Positions 22,957-29,831 of a stretch of 29,831 bases of DNA are shown here, in pieces (position 1 is the first letter of the stretch; each line of letters begins with the position of its first letter). The position numbers and the translations under genes were made by a program. Below the pieces are notes generated by a model. It was not told the origin of the DNA and did no database searches. It saw nothing but the letters and a program-made list of their open reading frames with translations. Origin of the DNA: Methylomonas sp. (GTDB lineage: Bacteria; Pseudomonadota; Gammaproteobacteria; Methylococcales; Methylomonadaceae); NCBI GenBank assembly GCA_026988195.1, contig JALSLS010000487.1, positions 1 through 29,831 on the forward strand, written 5' to 3'.

Positions 22957-23195
22957 GCGAGGATTTAATAATGCCCGAGTCTAGCTATGCGCTTGTTTTC
23001 CAGCTATCAACTTAAAGCGGGACAGGTCTGCATGCAAAAAAGTAGGGTGGGCAGTTTTTTTTGTCCACCATCAATGCCGCAATACGGTGGGCAGAAAAGA
23101 TTGCCCACCCTACAGTTTAAAACTGTTTATTCTTAAATTAGTAGCCTTCAAGTACGCCTATGAAGCCATACTTTTGGGCATTATTAAATCCTCGC
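22957..23195. repeat. 239-bp element with 20-bp inverted ends
   Basis: GCGAGGATTTAATAATGCCC (22957-22976) is perfectly inverted at 23176-23195. The interior holds the separate GTAGGGTGGGCA palindrome, as if one element had inserted into another. Confidence 0.75.
23042..23113. repeat. 72-bp palindrome, GTAGGGTGGGCA type
   Basis: GTAGGGTGGGCA (23042-23053) is perfectly inverted at 23102-23113. An inner GTCCACC/GGTGGGC pair adds to the stem. It is nested within the 239-bp element. Confidence 0.85.
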
Positions 23196-23219
23196 CCCTT
23201 AATGCTGTATTGCTAATAG

Positions 23220-23969
23220 TTAGATTTTATAACCTCTATGCACAGCCACAATCCCTTGGCTCATATTAAAATATTCACAGCGCTCTAAGCCCGCATCTTC
23301 CATCATCTCTTTCAACTTATCTTGTTTAGGATGCATACGAATTGATTCAGCTAAGTATCGGTAGCTATCTTCATCTTTAGCAATAAATTTACCAATTTTG
23401 GGTAATAGTTTAAAAGAATAAAAGTCATAAACTTTTTCAGTCACTTTATCGATAGGGTGTGAAAACTCCAACACAATAACTTTACCACCCGGTTTAAGCA
23501 CCCTAAGCATTGAACGTAACGCAGCATCTTTATCGGTTACATTACGTAAGCCAAAAGCAATACAAACACAATCAAAAGTATTATCAGCAAATGGTAAGCA
23601 CTCAGCATTAACTTGAGCGTATGTGATATTTCCGACTAAACCACGATCAATTAAACGATCTCGGCCAGTTCTAAGCATTTCAGAATTAATATCCGCTAAA
23701 ACAATAGAACCCTCTTTGCCAACACGTTTTTCAAACAGTGTGGTCAGGTCACCAGTCCCTCCCGCTAGATCTAAAATTTGATCGCCTTTTCTTACATTAG
23801 CTAATTGAATGGCAACACGTTTCCAGATACGGTGAATGCCTAAAGACATTAGGTCATTCATAATATCGTAGTTGCTAGCAACCGAGTCAAATACGCCGCG
23901 AACCATGCTGACCTTATCGTCAGTAGCGACTTGTTTGAATCCAAAATGAGTTGTATTTTCGTTTGTCAT
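23220..23969 (-). CDS. ubiE: Ubiquinone/menaquinone C-methyltransferase UbiE
   Basis: UbiE carries out the SAM-dependent C-methylation of the demethoxy-quinol ring in ubiquinone (and, where present, menaquinone) synthesis. The 249-residue protein has the family opening FGFKQVATDDKVSMVRGVF, the first UbiE/COQ5 signature YDIMNDLMSLGIHRIWKR and the SAM motif ILDLAGGTGD (65-74). The second signature region (LRVLKPGGKVIVLEFSHP) and a closing NMSQGIVAVHRGYKI are also present. GGTAAC lies just before the ATG. It follows the DUF971 gene by five bases, so it belongs to the hslV-hslU-DUF971-ubiE transcript. Identification is secure. Confidence 0.97.
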   Translation of the reverse strand: MTNENTTHFGFKQVATDDKVSMVRGVFDSVASNYDIMNDLMSLGIHRIWKRVAIQLANVRKGDQILDLAGGTGDLTTLFEKRVGKEGSIVLADINSEMLRTGRDRLIDRGLVGNITYAQVNAECLPFADNTFDCVCIAFGLRNVTDKDAALRSMLRVLKPGGKVIVLEFSHPIDKVTEKVYDFYSFKLLPKIGKFIAKDEDSYRYLAESIRMHPKQDKLKEMMEDAGLERCEYFNMSQGIVAVHRGYKI

Positions 23970-23974
23970 AATTG

Positions 23975-24367
23975 TTACCGTGTGTGTTGCGACTCTTTGC
24001 GTGTGTGTCCAGCCGTTTGTAATTTATCAAGATAATTTGCCCAAAGTGTCTGGTATTCAGCACCTAATTTATACAGCATATCCCAGGAATAAATACCCGT
24101 GCTATGACCATCAGAAAAGCTAGGTTCTATCCCGTAATTACCAATAGGTTTTATACTTGTAATATTAACCTCTTCTTTATCTAATTGCAGAACCTCCTGT
24201 CCTGGTGCATGGCCTAATGCTTCAGCAGAAGGTGAATATACACGCAGGTACTCACAGGGAAGTTGAAAGGTCTCACCATTATCAAAACTGACTTCAAGTA
24301 TATGAGAAGCCTGATGTAATACAATATTGGTCAGGTTGCAATTCGCAGGGGATACATTAAGTCTCAT
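23975..24367 (-). CDS. DUF971-domain protein (GBBH-like N-terminal domain)
   Basis: A 130-residue protein of the DUF971 family, which resembles the N-terminal domain of gamma-butyrobetaine hydroxylases but lacks the oxygenase part. Recognisable features are the LEVSFDNGETFQLPCEYLRVYSPSAE block early on and the later IGNYGIEPSFSDGHSTGIYSW block. Its biochemical role is unsettled; related domains occur in iron-sulfur and redox contexts. It starts one base after the hslU stop and ends five bases before ubiE. The hslV-hslU-DUF971-ubiE order is common in gammaproteobacteria, so it is part of a conserved operon. The family call is firm; the function is not known to me. Confidence 0.9.
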   Translation of the reverse strand: MRLNVSPANCNLTNIVLHQASHILEVSFDNGETFQLPCEYLRVYSPSAEALGHAPGQEVLQLDKEEVNITSIKPIGNYGIEPSFSDGHSTGIYSWDMLYKLGAEYQTLWANYLDKLQTAGHTRKESQHTR

Positions 24368-24368
24368 A

Positions 24369-25694
24369 TTATAAAATGTATCGACTTAAATCTTCGTCTT
24401 CAGCAAACTCAGTTAAATGATCATCAACATAAGCCGCATCAATAACAATTGATTTTTCAACCATATCAGAAGCTTCAAAAGAAATTTCTTCTAATAAACG
24501 TTCTAAAATAGTGTGTAGTCTTCTTGCCCCAATGTTTTCAGTTTTCTCATTAACCTGCCAGCCAAGTTCAGCAATACGCTGAATACCATCATCAGCAAAA
24601 GTTAAATCAACCCCTTCAGTTTTAAGTAACGCTTGGTATTGCTCAGTTAAAGAGGCATCTGGCTCGGTTAAAATGCGTACAAAATCATCAGCAGAAAGCG
24701 CATTTAATTCAACGCGAATAGGAAACCTGCCTTGTAACTCAGGAATCAAATCAGAAGGCTTAGTTAAATGAAAAGCCCCTGAAGCGATAAATAAAATATG
24801 ATCCGTTTTGATCATACCGTATTTTGTGCTCACGGTACTGCCTTCAACTAAAGGTAACAAATCACGTTGTACCCCCTCACGAGAGACCTCTCCACCGCCC
24901 CCCCCTAAATCAGAGCGTTTACACACTTTATCTATTTCATCAAGAAACACAATACCATTTTGCTCAACAGCTTCAACAGCCGTCATTTTAATTTCGTCTT
25001 CATTCACTAGCTTAGAAGCTTCATCTTCCTGCAAGGCTTTTAAAGCATCAGCAATTTTCATCTTGCTGGTTTTAGTTTTACCACTGTTCATGTTTTGAAA
25101 CATGCCTTGCAATTGGCTAGTCATATCCTCCATACCAGGGGGAGCCATGATCTCAACACCTACTGAAGGTGCTTTTAAGTCAATCTCAATTTCTTTATCA
25201 TCAAAGTCACCCTCACGTAATTTTTTACGCATTTTTTGCCGAGTAGAAGCTTCAGTATCAGAAATCATCCCGCCTTCAGCGGCAGGTAATAAAATGTCTA
25301 AAACCTTTTCTTCAGCCGCATCTGCAGCACGGTTTTGTACTTTTTCCATCTCCGTTGTACGATGCATTTTTACTGCAGTATCCACTAAATCACGGATAAT
25401 GGATTCAACATCACGGCCGACATAACCTACTTCAGTAAACTTAGTCGCTTCAATCTTAATAAACGGTGCATTAGCTAAACGCGCTAAACGGCGAGCAATT
25501 TCAGTTTTACCCACACCAGTCGGGCCAATCATTAAAATATTTTTAGGGGTTATTTCATCACGCAACTCTTCACTAACGCGCATGCGACGCCAGCGGTTAC
25601 GCAAAGCAATAGCAACGGAACGTTTTGCACTCGCCTGACCAATAATATGTTTATCTAGTTCGCTTACAATTTCTCTGGGTGTCATTTGGCTCAT
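24369..25694 (-). CDS. hslU: HslUV protease ATPase subunit HslU
   Basis: HslU is the AAA+ unfoldase that feeds substrates into the HslV peptidase. The 441 residues have the expected order. The Walker A motif GPTGVGKT is at 57-64, and the pore loop GYVGRD is at 90-95. An intermediate (I) domain spans about 110-235. Walker B is IVFLDEID (248-255), and sensor motifs and the conserved C-terminal RYIL, which docks into HslV, complete the protein. It lies five bases behind hslV, so the two are co-expressed. Identification is secure. Confidence 0.98.
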   Translation of the reverse strand: MSQMTPREIVSELDKHIIGQASAKRSVAIALRNRWRRMRVSEELRDEITPKNILMIGPTGVGKTEIARRLARLANAPFIKIEATKFTEVGYVGRDVESIIRDLVDTAVKMHRTTEMEKVQNRAADAAEEKVLDILLPAAEGGMISDTEASTRQKMRKKLREGDFDDKEIEIDLKAPSVGVEIMAPPGMEDMTSQLQGMFQNMNSGKTKTSKMKIADALKALQEDEASKLVNEDEIKMTAVEAVEQNGIVFLDEIDKVCKRSDLGGGGGEVSREGVQRDLLPLVEGSTVSTKYGMIKTDHILFIASGAFHLTKPSDLIPELQGRFPIRVELNALSADDFVRILTEPDASLTEQYQALLKTEGVDLTFADDGIQRIAELGWQVNEKTENIGARRLHTILERLLEEISFEASDMVEKSIVIDAAYVDDHLTEFAEDEDLSRYIL

Positions 25695-25699
25695 TCTAA

Positions 25700-26257
25700 T
25701 TACTCTTTCTCAATACTTGGTTCAGCATCTAACTCTTCAATACGGAGGTTGTGGTTAGTATAAATGCAGATATCTGCCGCAATATGCAGAGACTTTTCTA
25801 CAATTTCTCGGGCGCTTAAATCAGTGTTTTCTAGCAGAGCAATACCCGCTGATTGAGCAAAAGTACCACCAGAACCAATCGCCATTAAATCATGCTCAGG
25901 TTCGATCACATCACCCGTACCCGATAAAAGTAATGATGTTTTAGCATCAGCAATAAGCAACAAAGCCTCCAGCTTGCGTAAGGCGCGATCAGTACGCCAA
26001 TCTTTAGCCATTTCAACAGCGGCACGGGTTAAGTTGCCACGATGCTTCTCAAGCTTGCCTTCAAAATGTTCAAATAAAGTAAAAGCATCAGCTGTAGCGC
26101 CAGCAAAGCCAGCAATCACCTTGCCATGATACAAACGGCGGACTTTACGTGCATTACCTTTCATAACAGTATTGCCTAAAGAAACCTGACCATCACCACC
26201 GATGACTACTTTGTCGCCACGGCGAACAGAAATAATTGTTGTGCCTCTAAAACTCAC
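25700..26257 (-). CDS. hslV: HslUV protease peptidase subunit HslV
   Basis: HslV is the proteasome-like N-terminal-threonine peptidase of HslUV. I start it at GTG 26257 (185 residues, MSFRGTTIISVRRG), because the family begins here. The frame stays open upstream only by reading into a repeat element and would add 53 unrelated residues. TTIISVRR supplies the catalytic Thr after processing. MKGNARKVRRLYHGKVIAGFAGATADAFTL and the GSGG region are typical. A weak GGGT lies before the GTG. The upstream region is filled by tandem repeats beginning about 70 bases away. I find only a partial sigma32-like -10 (CCCCCCTATTT on the minus strand, near 26308-26318) and no matching -35, although this gene is heat-induced in relatives. 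Confidence 0.95.
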   Translation of the reverse strand: MSFRGTTIISVRRGDKVVIGGDGQVSLGNTVMKGNARKVRRLYHGKVIAGFAGATADAFTLFEHFEGKLEKHRGNLTRAAVEMAKDWRTDRALRKLEALLLIADAKTSLLLSGTGDVIEPEHDLMAIGSGGTFAQSAGIALLENTDLSAREIVEKSLHIAADICIYTNHNLRIEELDAEPSIEKE

Positions 26258-26330
26258 AGAATACCCACTGAAAAAACTTAAATTGGACAATTTTACATGT
26301 TCTGAGATAAATAGGGGGGAAATTAATAGG

Positions 26331-26478
26331 GTATAGCTATAATTTAGTGCAATATTTTGTAGGAGCGTCCGCCCCCGGCGCGAATAAAATAAAGCTCTTT
26401 TCTCTGAAACTATCAATTACCTTCGCGCCGAGGGCGGATGCTCCTACAATATTATTGACTCACAAGCTGAATAGATAC
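26331..26478. repeat. GTAGGAGCG palindromic element copy R2
   Basis: TGTAGGAGCGTCCGCCC (from 26358) pairs with GGGCGGATGCTCCTACA (ending 26448, one mismatch). The flanks GTATAGCTATAAT and GCTGAATAGATAC are diverged versions of the ends of copy R1. Confidence 0.85.
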
Positions 26479-26585
26479 AATTTTTCCACCAATGGTAAGG
26501 TAACTCGTAATTAATTAACCACCCAATAGATCCCATGCTCCAACGTTCCGTGACGCTGGAGCGAGGGAACGATGAAATTAATAGG

Positions 26586-26733
26586 GTATAGCTATAATCT
26601 AGTGCAATATTTTGTAGGAGCGTCCGCCCTCGGCGCGAATAAAATAATGCTCTTTTCTCTGAAACTATCAATTACCTTCGCGCCGAGGGCGGACGCTCCT
26701 ACAATATTATTGACTCACAAACTGAATAGATAC
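26586..26733. repeat. GTAGGAGCG palindromic element copy R3
   Basis: The inner palindrome runs from 26613 to 26703 with intact TGTAGGAGCGTCCGCCC / GGGCGGACGCTCCTACA arms. The length and flanks are the same as R2 (148 bases). Confidence 0.85.
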
Positions 26734-26868
26734 AATTTTGCCACCAATGGTAAGGTAACTCGTAATAAATTAACCACCCAATAGATCCCATGCTCCAACG
26801 TTCCGTGACGCTGGAGCGTCACAGGCTGCATTCCCACGCTGGAGCGAGGGAACGATGAAATTAATAGG

Positions 26869-27064
26869 ATATAGCTATAATCTAGTGCAATATTTTGTAG
26901 GAGCGTCCGCCCCCGGCGCGAATAAAATAATGCTCTTTTCTCTGAAACTATCAATTACCTTCACTACATCCATGTAGATTATGCACGTAGGTAGAGCAAT
27001 GCAGGAGCAATTGCCGAGGGCGGACGCTCCAACAATACTATCGACTCACAAGCTGAATAGATAC
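26869..27064. repeat. GTAGGAGCG palindromic element copy R4 with internal insertion
   Basis: The inner palindrome (26896-27034) is longer than in R2/R3. Where the others read CCTTCGCGCCGAGGG, this copy has about 48 extra bases containing CTACATCCATGTAG and GCACGTAGGTAG. The flank GCTGAATAGATAC is intact. Confidence 0.8.
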
Positions 27065-27209
27065 AGTTTTAAAATCATTTCCAGAAATTGGTTAGATGTA
27101 TAAAAAGAACCAGAAAGACAGAATCGTGAGTCATTAACCCCATTAATTAGATTAATACACTACTATTAATCAATAACAGAAAAACTAAAGCCCTTATCTA
27201 CCCCTCATA

Positions 27210-28175
27210 ATGGATAAATTCAACAGGATTTTGCAGCTGCACCAAACGTTCAGCAATCAACGGATACCTAAAAAACTAGACAACCTAGCTGAACAGTTAG
27301 AATGCAGTACTAAAACGGTGAGTCGAACTATCAAACAAATGCAGCTAGAGTTTAATGCACCTTTAGAGTATGTTCCTGAATATCATGGTTGGCGATACTC
27401 ACCAGACAAACAAGGAAACTTTGAACTACCAGGTTTATGGATGGACGAAAGTGAACTCGTTTCCCTCATCATGTTGCTATCCATACTAGAAACCTTTGGC
27501 AACGGCTTTCTCAACCAAGAAATGCAACGCATCAATACCTATATCAGTACACTACTAAAAAATAGAGGGATCGACAGAGAAACCATCAGAACAAGGCTTA
27601 AAGTATTACCTATTACCCAAAAAATACTCCCCTCAAAAACACTCTACACCATCAGTGAAGGCTTAATAAAAGGCTATCAACTCAATATCTGTTATACCGA
27701 CTTTAAACAACATAAAACCGAACGCATCATTAGCCCCCAAACTTTAGTCTACTACCGAGATAATTGGTATATTGATGCCTGGTGTCACCTACGTAACCAA
27801 CTCAGAACATTCACTATTGCCCGAATCTCAAAAGTGAGTATTAAAGAGACTAAGGCTGAAATGTTAGACCCAGCTGGTTTAACAGAACATTTCTCAGAAA
27901 GTTACGGCATCTTCTCTGGCAAAGCAAGCAACATAGCAAAACTAAGATTTTTATCCCCCATAGCCAAAGAAATATCCATGCAAAATTGGCATGATAAACA
28001 GCAGGGTCACTGGGAAGGCGACCACTACCTACTCAAGATTCCTTTTCACAAAAGTGAAGAGCTCATTATGGACATCATGCGCTACTTACCCCATGCTGAA
28101 GTCATCGAACCCGAATCCTTAAAACAAGCAATCAAAGCAAAAATACAACAAGCCCAAAAATATTATTGTGACTAG
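27210..28175 (+). CDS. WYL-domain transcriptional regulator
   Basis: A 321-residue regulator. The N-terminal winged helix-turn-helix (about 1-65, DeoR/HTH_11-like) shows LDNLAEQLECSTKTVSRTIKQMQ as the DNA-reading segment. The central WYL domain (about 145-212) carries TERIISPQTLVYYRDNWYIDAWC, with the name-giving motif present as W-Y-I, followed by RTFTIARISKV. A WCX-type C-terminal domain follows (about 235-320). WYL domains bind ligands, probably nucleic acid or nucleotides, and often regulate CRISPR-Cas and other defence loci. Here cas1 starts 117 bases downstream on the same strand, so control of cas1 is the natural inference. No Shine-Dalgarno sequence is evident before the ATG. Its coding strand is richer in A and C than that of the core genes, suggesting acquisition. 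Confidence 0.9.
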   Translation: MDKFNRILQLHQTFSNQRIPKKLDNLAEQLECSTKTVSRTIKQMQLEFNAPLEYVPEYHGWRYSPDKQGNFELPGLWMDESELVSLIMLLSILETFGNGFLNQEMQRINTYISTLLKNRGIDRETIRTRLKVLPITQKILPSKTLYTISEGLIKGYQLNICYTDFKQHKTERIISPQTLVYYRDNWYIDAWCHLRNQLRTFTIARISKVSIKETKAEMLDPAGLTEHFSESYGIFSGKASNIAKLRFLSPIAKEISMQNWHDKQQGHWEGDHYLLKIPFHKSEELIMDIMRYLPHAEVIEPESLKQAIKAKIQQAQKYYCD

Positions 28176-28190
28176 GACAAGTTTTGTCCT
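28174..28190 (+). terminator. Small hairpin at the end of the WYL gene
   Basis: AGGACAA (28174-28180) pairs with TTGTCCT (28184-28190) over a three-base loop, overlapping the WYL stop codon. Only two further T follow, so termination would be weak or partial. Confidence 0.4.
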
Positions 28191-28292
28191 TTACCAATGC
28201 CATAATCAGATTACCAAAAATTTGTATAACGATTAGGAGTCAGAATTTTATTAAATTTTGATCCCTTAACTAACTTAATTTAAATAAGAGCA

Positions 28293-29240
28293 ATGGAACA
28301 ATTAACCGATTTAAAAGCCATACTCCACTCCAAACGAGCCAATATTTATTATTTGGATAAATGTCGTGTTATGCAAAAAGATGGCCGAGTGCTTTACTTA
28401 ACCGAAGCCGACACCGAAAAACAATATTGGAATATCCCAATCGCCAATACCACCTGCATCTTATTAGGTACAGGAACATCCATCACCCAAGCCGCCGTTA
28501 GAATGCTAGCCACTGCAGGTGTACTTATTGGATTTAGTGGCAGTGGAGGAACACCTTTAATTGCTGCAAATGAAGTTGAATGGTTATCCCCACAAAGCGA
28601 ATACCGCCCTACAGAATATGTGCAAGGCTGGATGAGCTTCTGGTTTGAACCCGAAAAACGTTTACAAATTGCCAAACAATTTCAACAGCAGCGCATCGAA
28701 TACATGCAAAAAGTCTGGGGAAAAGACAAAGACCTACAAAATGAAGGCTTCACCCTAGACGACCCAAACATCAGCCAAGCACTGAACTTATTTACCTCAA
28801 AAATAGTACATTGCAAAGATGTGACCAACTTACTCTTAACTGAAGCACAACTCACAAAATCGTTGTATAAAATAGCCGCCAACAACACCAAACAAAAAGG
28901 TTTTGTACGTCAACATGACAGCATAGACGATGCCAACGCCTTTTTAAACCACGGCAACTACTTAGCTTATGGACTTGCCGCCTCAACACTCTGGGTGCTA
29001 GGTATTCCACATGGATTTGCCGTAATGCACGGAAAAACCAGACGCGGAGCACTTGTATTTGATGTCGCCGACTTAATCAAAGACACCTTGATTTTACCGT
29101 GGGCTTTTATCTGCGCCAAAGAGCACGCTACCGAACAAGAATTTCGCCAACAATGCCTGCAAAATTTTACCCAACATAAAGCCTTGGATTTTATGTTTGA
29201 GGCAGTGAAAAAAGCCAGTGCAGAAGGCAAAGAGCTATGA
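28293..29240 (+). CDS. cas1: CRISPR integrase Cas1, type I-F
   Basis: Cas1 is the metal-dependent integrase that inserts new spacers into CRISPR arrays, normally as a complex with Cas2. The 315-residue sequence matches the I-F subtype from end to end: LHSKRANIYYLDKCRV, YWNIPIANTTCILLGTG, TPLIAANEVEWLSPQSEYRP and GIPHGFAVMHGKTRRGALVF. The metal site appears intact, with Glu 184 (LLLTEAQL), His 246 and Asp 257/260 (FDVADLIKD), spaced like the Pseudomonas enzyme. AAGAG precedes the ATG. In complete I-F loci a cas2-cas3 fusion and the csy genes follow. Here the next 590 bases hold only a palindromic repeat and a toxin gene on the other strand, so this cas1 is orphaned or its partners lie elsewhere. 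No array is visible. Confidence 0.95.
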   Translation: MEQLTDLKAILHSKRANIYYLDKCRVMQKDGRVLYLTEADTEKQYWNIPIANTTCILLGTGTSITQAAVRMLATAGVLIGFSGSGGTPLIAANEVEWLSPQSEYRPTEYVQGWMSFWFEPEKRLQIAKQFQQQRIEYMQKVWGKDKDLQNEGFTLDDPNISQALNLFTSKIVHCKDVTNLLLTEAQLTKSLYKIAANNTKQKGFVRQHDSIDDANAFLNHGNYLAYGLAASTLWVLGIPHGFAVMHGKTRRGALVFDVADLIKDTLILPWAFICAKEHATEQEFRQQCLQNFTQHKALDFMFEAVKKASAEGKEL

Positions 29241-29292
29241 GGGATAAAGCGAGCTCAGTATTACATATTCCATTTGAATGGAAAATTCCATA

Positions 29293-29364
29293 CGTAGGAT
29301 GTGGTGAGGTACGAACCGAAGCAACCGCGAAAGATGCGGTTCACTTTGTTCTCCTCATCCTACG
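29293..29364. repeat. 72-bp palindrome, CGTAGGATG type
   Basis: CGTAGGATG (29293-29301) is perfectly inverted at 29356-29364, with inner GAACCG/CGGTTC pairs. It lies about 50 bases after cas1, where cas2-cas3 would be expected. Confidence 0.8.
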
Positions 29365-29445
29365 GGCTTTTCAGTTAGTGAAAATAGGATTTATTAATAT
29401 AGGAAATGTAATAGCAGGAGAACAAGCGCAAGCTAAAATAATAAA

Positions 29446-29823
29446 TCAAGGACAGGGTTCCCAGCAGACCTTTAATGACAGAGCCAGTTTATGCAAGCGA
29501 CGATCTCTAGTCCAAAGCAAAGAATCTTTTGCCAAAAAAGTCGAAGCCAATAGATGTAAATCAATAAAACCAATACCTTTACCCATTAGTTCATGTTTAT
29601 CAAGACAATATAAAGCCTCATCATGGGTAGCTTCAGGGACTTGTGGCAGGTTTTTTAATAAACTCAACAGTTGATTACGATTATGCAAACAGCCACAAGC
29701 CAGTTCACCGCGAACCATAGGGTGCATCAATACTTGATTTTGTTTAAGCAAGCTTATCAACTGCTCATCTTTCTCACGCAAATGATCAATCCAAATCGAA
29801 GTATCAACCAATATTCTCGCCAT
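29446..29823 (-). CDS. vapC: VapC-family PIN-domain ribonuclease toxin
   Basis: VapC toxins are small PIN-domain RNases, often cutting tRNA or rRNA, held in check by a VapB-type antitoxin. The 125-residue protein opens with ARILVDTSIWIDHLR. The four acidic positions of the active site are visible: Asp 7, Glu 40 (MVRGELACG), Asp 88 (GFIDLHLLAS) and Asp 107 (LWTRDRRL). The protein appears full length and intact. The start ATG at 29823 is eight bases from the window edge, so the antitoxin gene, normally just upstream and often overlapping, would lie outside. It is convergent with cas1. A broken relative lies at 982-1101. Confidence 0.92.
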   Translation of the reverse strand: MARILVDTSIWIDHLREKDEQLISLLKQNQVLMHPMVRGELACGCLHNRNQLLSLLKNLPQVPEATHDEALYCLDKHELMGKGIGFIDLHLLASTFLAKDSLLWTRDRRLHKLALSLKVCWEPCP

Positions 29824-29831
29824 TATTCAAG

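Larger units (their letters stand above)
22598..23219. other. Gene-free ubiE-ubiJ spacer packed with inverted repeats
   Basis: No credible gene lies in these 622 bases; short open frames here are by-products of palindromes. At least five separate inverted-repeat elements are stacked or nested (22631-22662, 22696-22768, 22793-22949, 22957-23195, 23042-23113). Read on the minus strand, the spacer lies within what is normally a continuous ubi operon. Confidence 0.8.
26319..27068. repeat. Three tandem copies of a ~255-283 bp repeat
   Basis: The unit start GAAATTAATAGG recurs at 26319, 26574 and 26857 (periods 255 and 283). Each unit contains a GTAGGAGCG palindromic element (R2-R4). The first two are followed by a spacer with CCACCAATGGTAAGGTAACT and a GCTCCAACG/CGCTGGAGC hairpin. 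The second spacer is 28 bases longer through an internal duplication around CGCTGGAGC. The third lacks the spacer. Confidence 0.85.
26258..27209. other. Gene-free region between hslV and the WYL regulator
   Basis: This 952-base divergent intergenic region contains the hslV leader, three tandem copies of a long palindromic repeat (26319-27068) and about 140 bases of AT-rich sequence before the WYL gene. Open frames inside it recur with each repeat copy and are not genes. Confidence 0.8.

Noticed and set aside
22818..23269. Two plus-strand frames of 60-65 codons in the ubiE-ubiJ spacer
   Set aside because: They run through palindromic repeats and into the antisense of ubiE, and show no ribosome-binding sites or family features.
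26258..26954. Minus-strand frames starting MIVSEKRALFYSRRGRTLLQ, one fused to hslV
   Set aside because: The same peptide recurs with each repeat copy, so it is translation of the palindrome. The hslV family begins at the GTG at 26257.
26319..27068. Tandem repeats close to cas1, considered as a CRISPR array
   Set aside because: The periods are 255 and 283 bases, the units are long palindromic elements, and there are no short uniform repeats separated by unique spacers. A related copy also lies in the ubiE-ubiJ gap.
29237..29674. A 145-codon plus-strand frame after cas1 that could pass for a downstream cas gene
   Set aside because: Its first third reads through the CGTAGGATG palindrome and the rest is antisense to the well-supported vapC gene. 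It has no resemblance to Cas2-Cas3 or Csy proteins.

Overview
The window reads as a chromosomal segment of an AT-rich gammaproteobacterium. The evidence is gene order: grpE-dnaK-dnaJ-dapB-carAB-greA, yhbY divergent from rlmE-ftsH, then glmM-tpiA-secG-tRNA-Leu(GAG), and on the minus strand hslV-hslU-DUF971-ubiE-ubiJ-ubiB. The many interspersed palindromes (GTAGGAGCGTCCGCCC, GTAGGGTGGGCA, GTAGCCTTGATG and CCCCCTTTGAAAAAGGGGG types) recall Methylococcales-type methanotroph genomes. That placement is a guess from memory, because no taxonomic marker such as 16S rRNA or pmoA lies in the window.

Layout. 1-1440: a repeat-rich intergenic stretch with one small membrane protein inside 15-bp inverted repeats, a wrecked vapC-type toxin gene, a 160-bp palindrome and a sigma32-type promoter. 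1441-6282: grpE, dnaK, dnaJ and dapB, with a repeat element and a terminator between dnaK and dnaJ, and a hairpin directly before dnaJ. 6345-8194: an accessory cassette of an M35-like (aspzincin) metallopeptidase followed by two small paralogous proteins, one of them a predicted lipoprotein; this looks like an effector with duplicated immunity genes. 8400-13572: carA, carB, greA. 13789-19617: yhbY (minus), rlmE, ftsH, glmM, tpiA, secG and tRNA-Leu. 19725-20264: a protein of unknown function with an internal domain duplication. 20436-26257 (minus strand): hslV-hslU-DUF971-ubiE, then 622 bp of stacked palindromes, then ubiJ-ubiB. 26319-27068: three tandem copies of a long repeat upstream of hslV. 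27210-29240: a WYL-domain regulator and a type I-F cas1 with no other cas gene or array in view, with base composition unlike the core genes. 29446-29823 (minus): a VapC toxin whose antitoxin would lie beyond the window edge.

How the genes work together. GrpE, DnaK and DnaJ form the Hsp70 folding machine; HslUV and FtsH are ATP-dependent proteases of the same heat-stress network. CarAB and DapB feed pyrimidine/arginine and lysine/peptidoglycan synthesis, and GlmM supplies amino-sugar precursor for the cell wall. UbiE, UbiJ and UbiB belong to ubiquinone synthesis. GreA, YhbY and RlmE serve transcription and ribosome assembly, and SecG serves protein export. The most novel-looking items are the metallopeptidase/paralogous-pair cassette, a hairpin that may bridge the dnaJ ribosome-binding site to its start codon, the orphan cas1/WYL pair, and a family of small elements that share the terminal repeat GTAACYRTTCA but carry different interiors.
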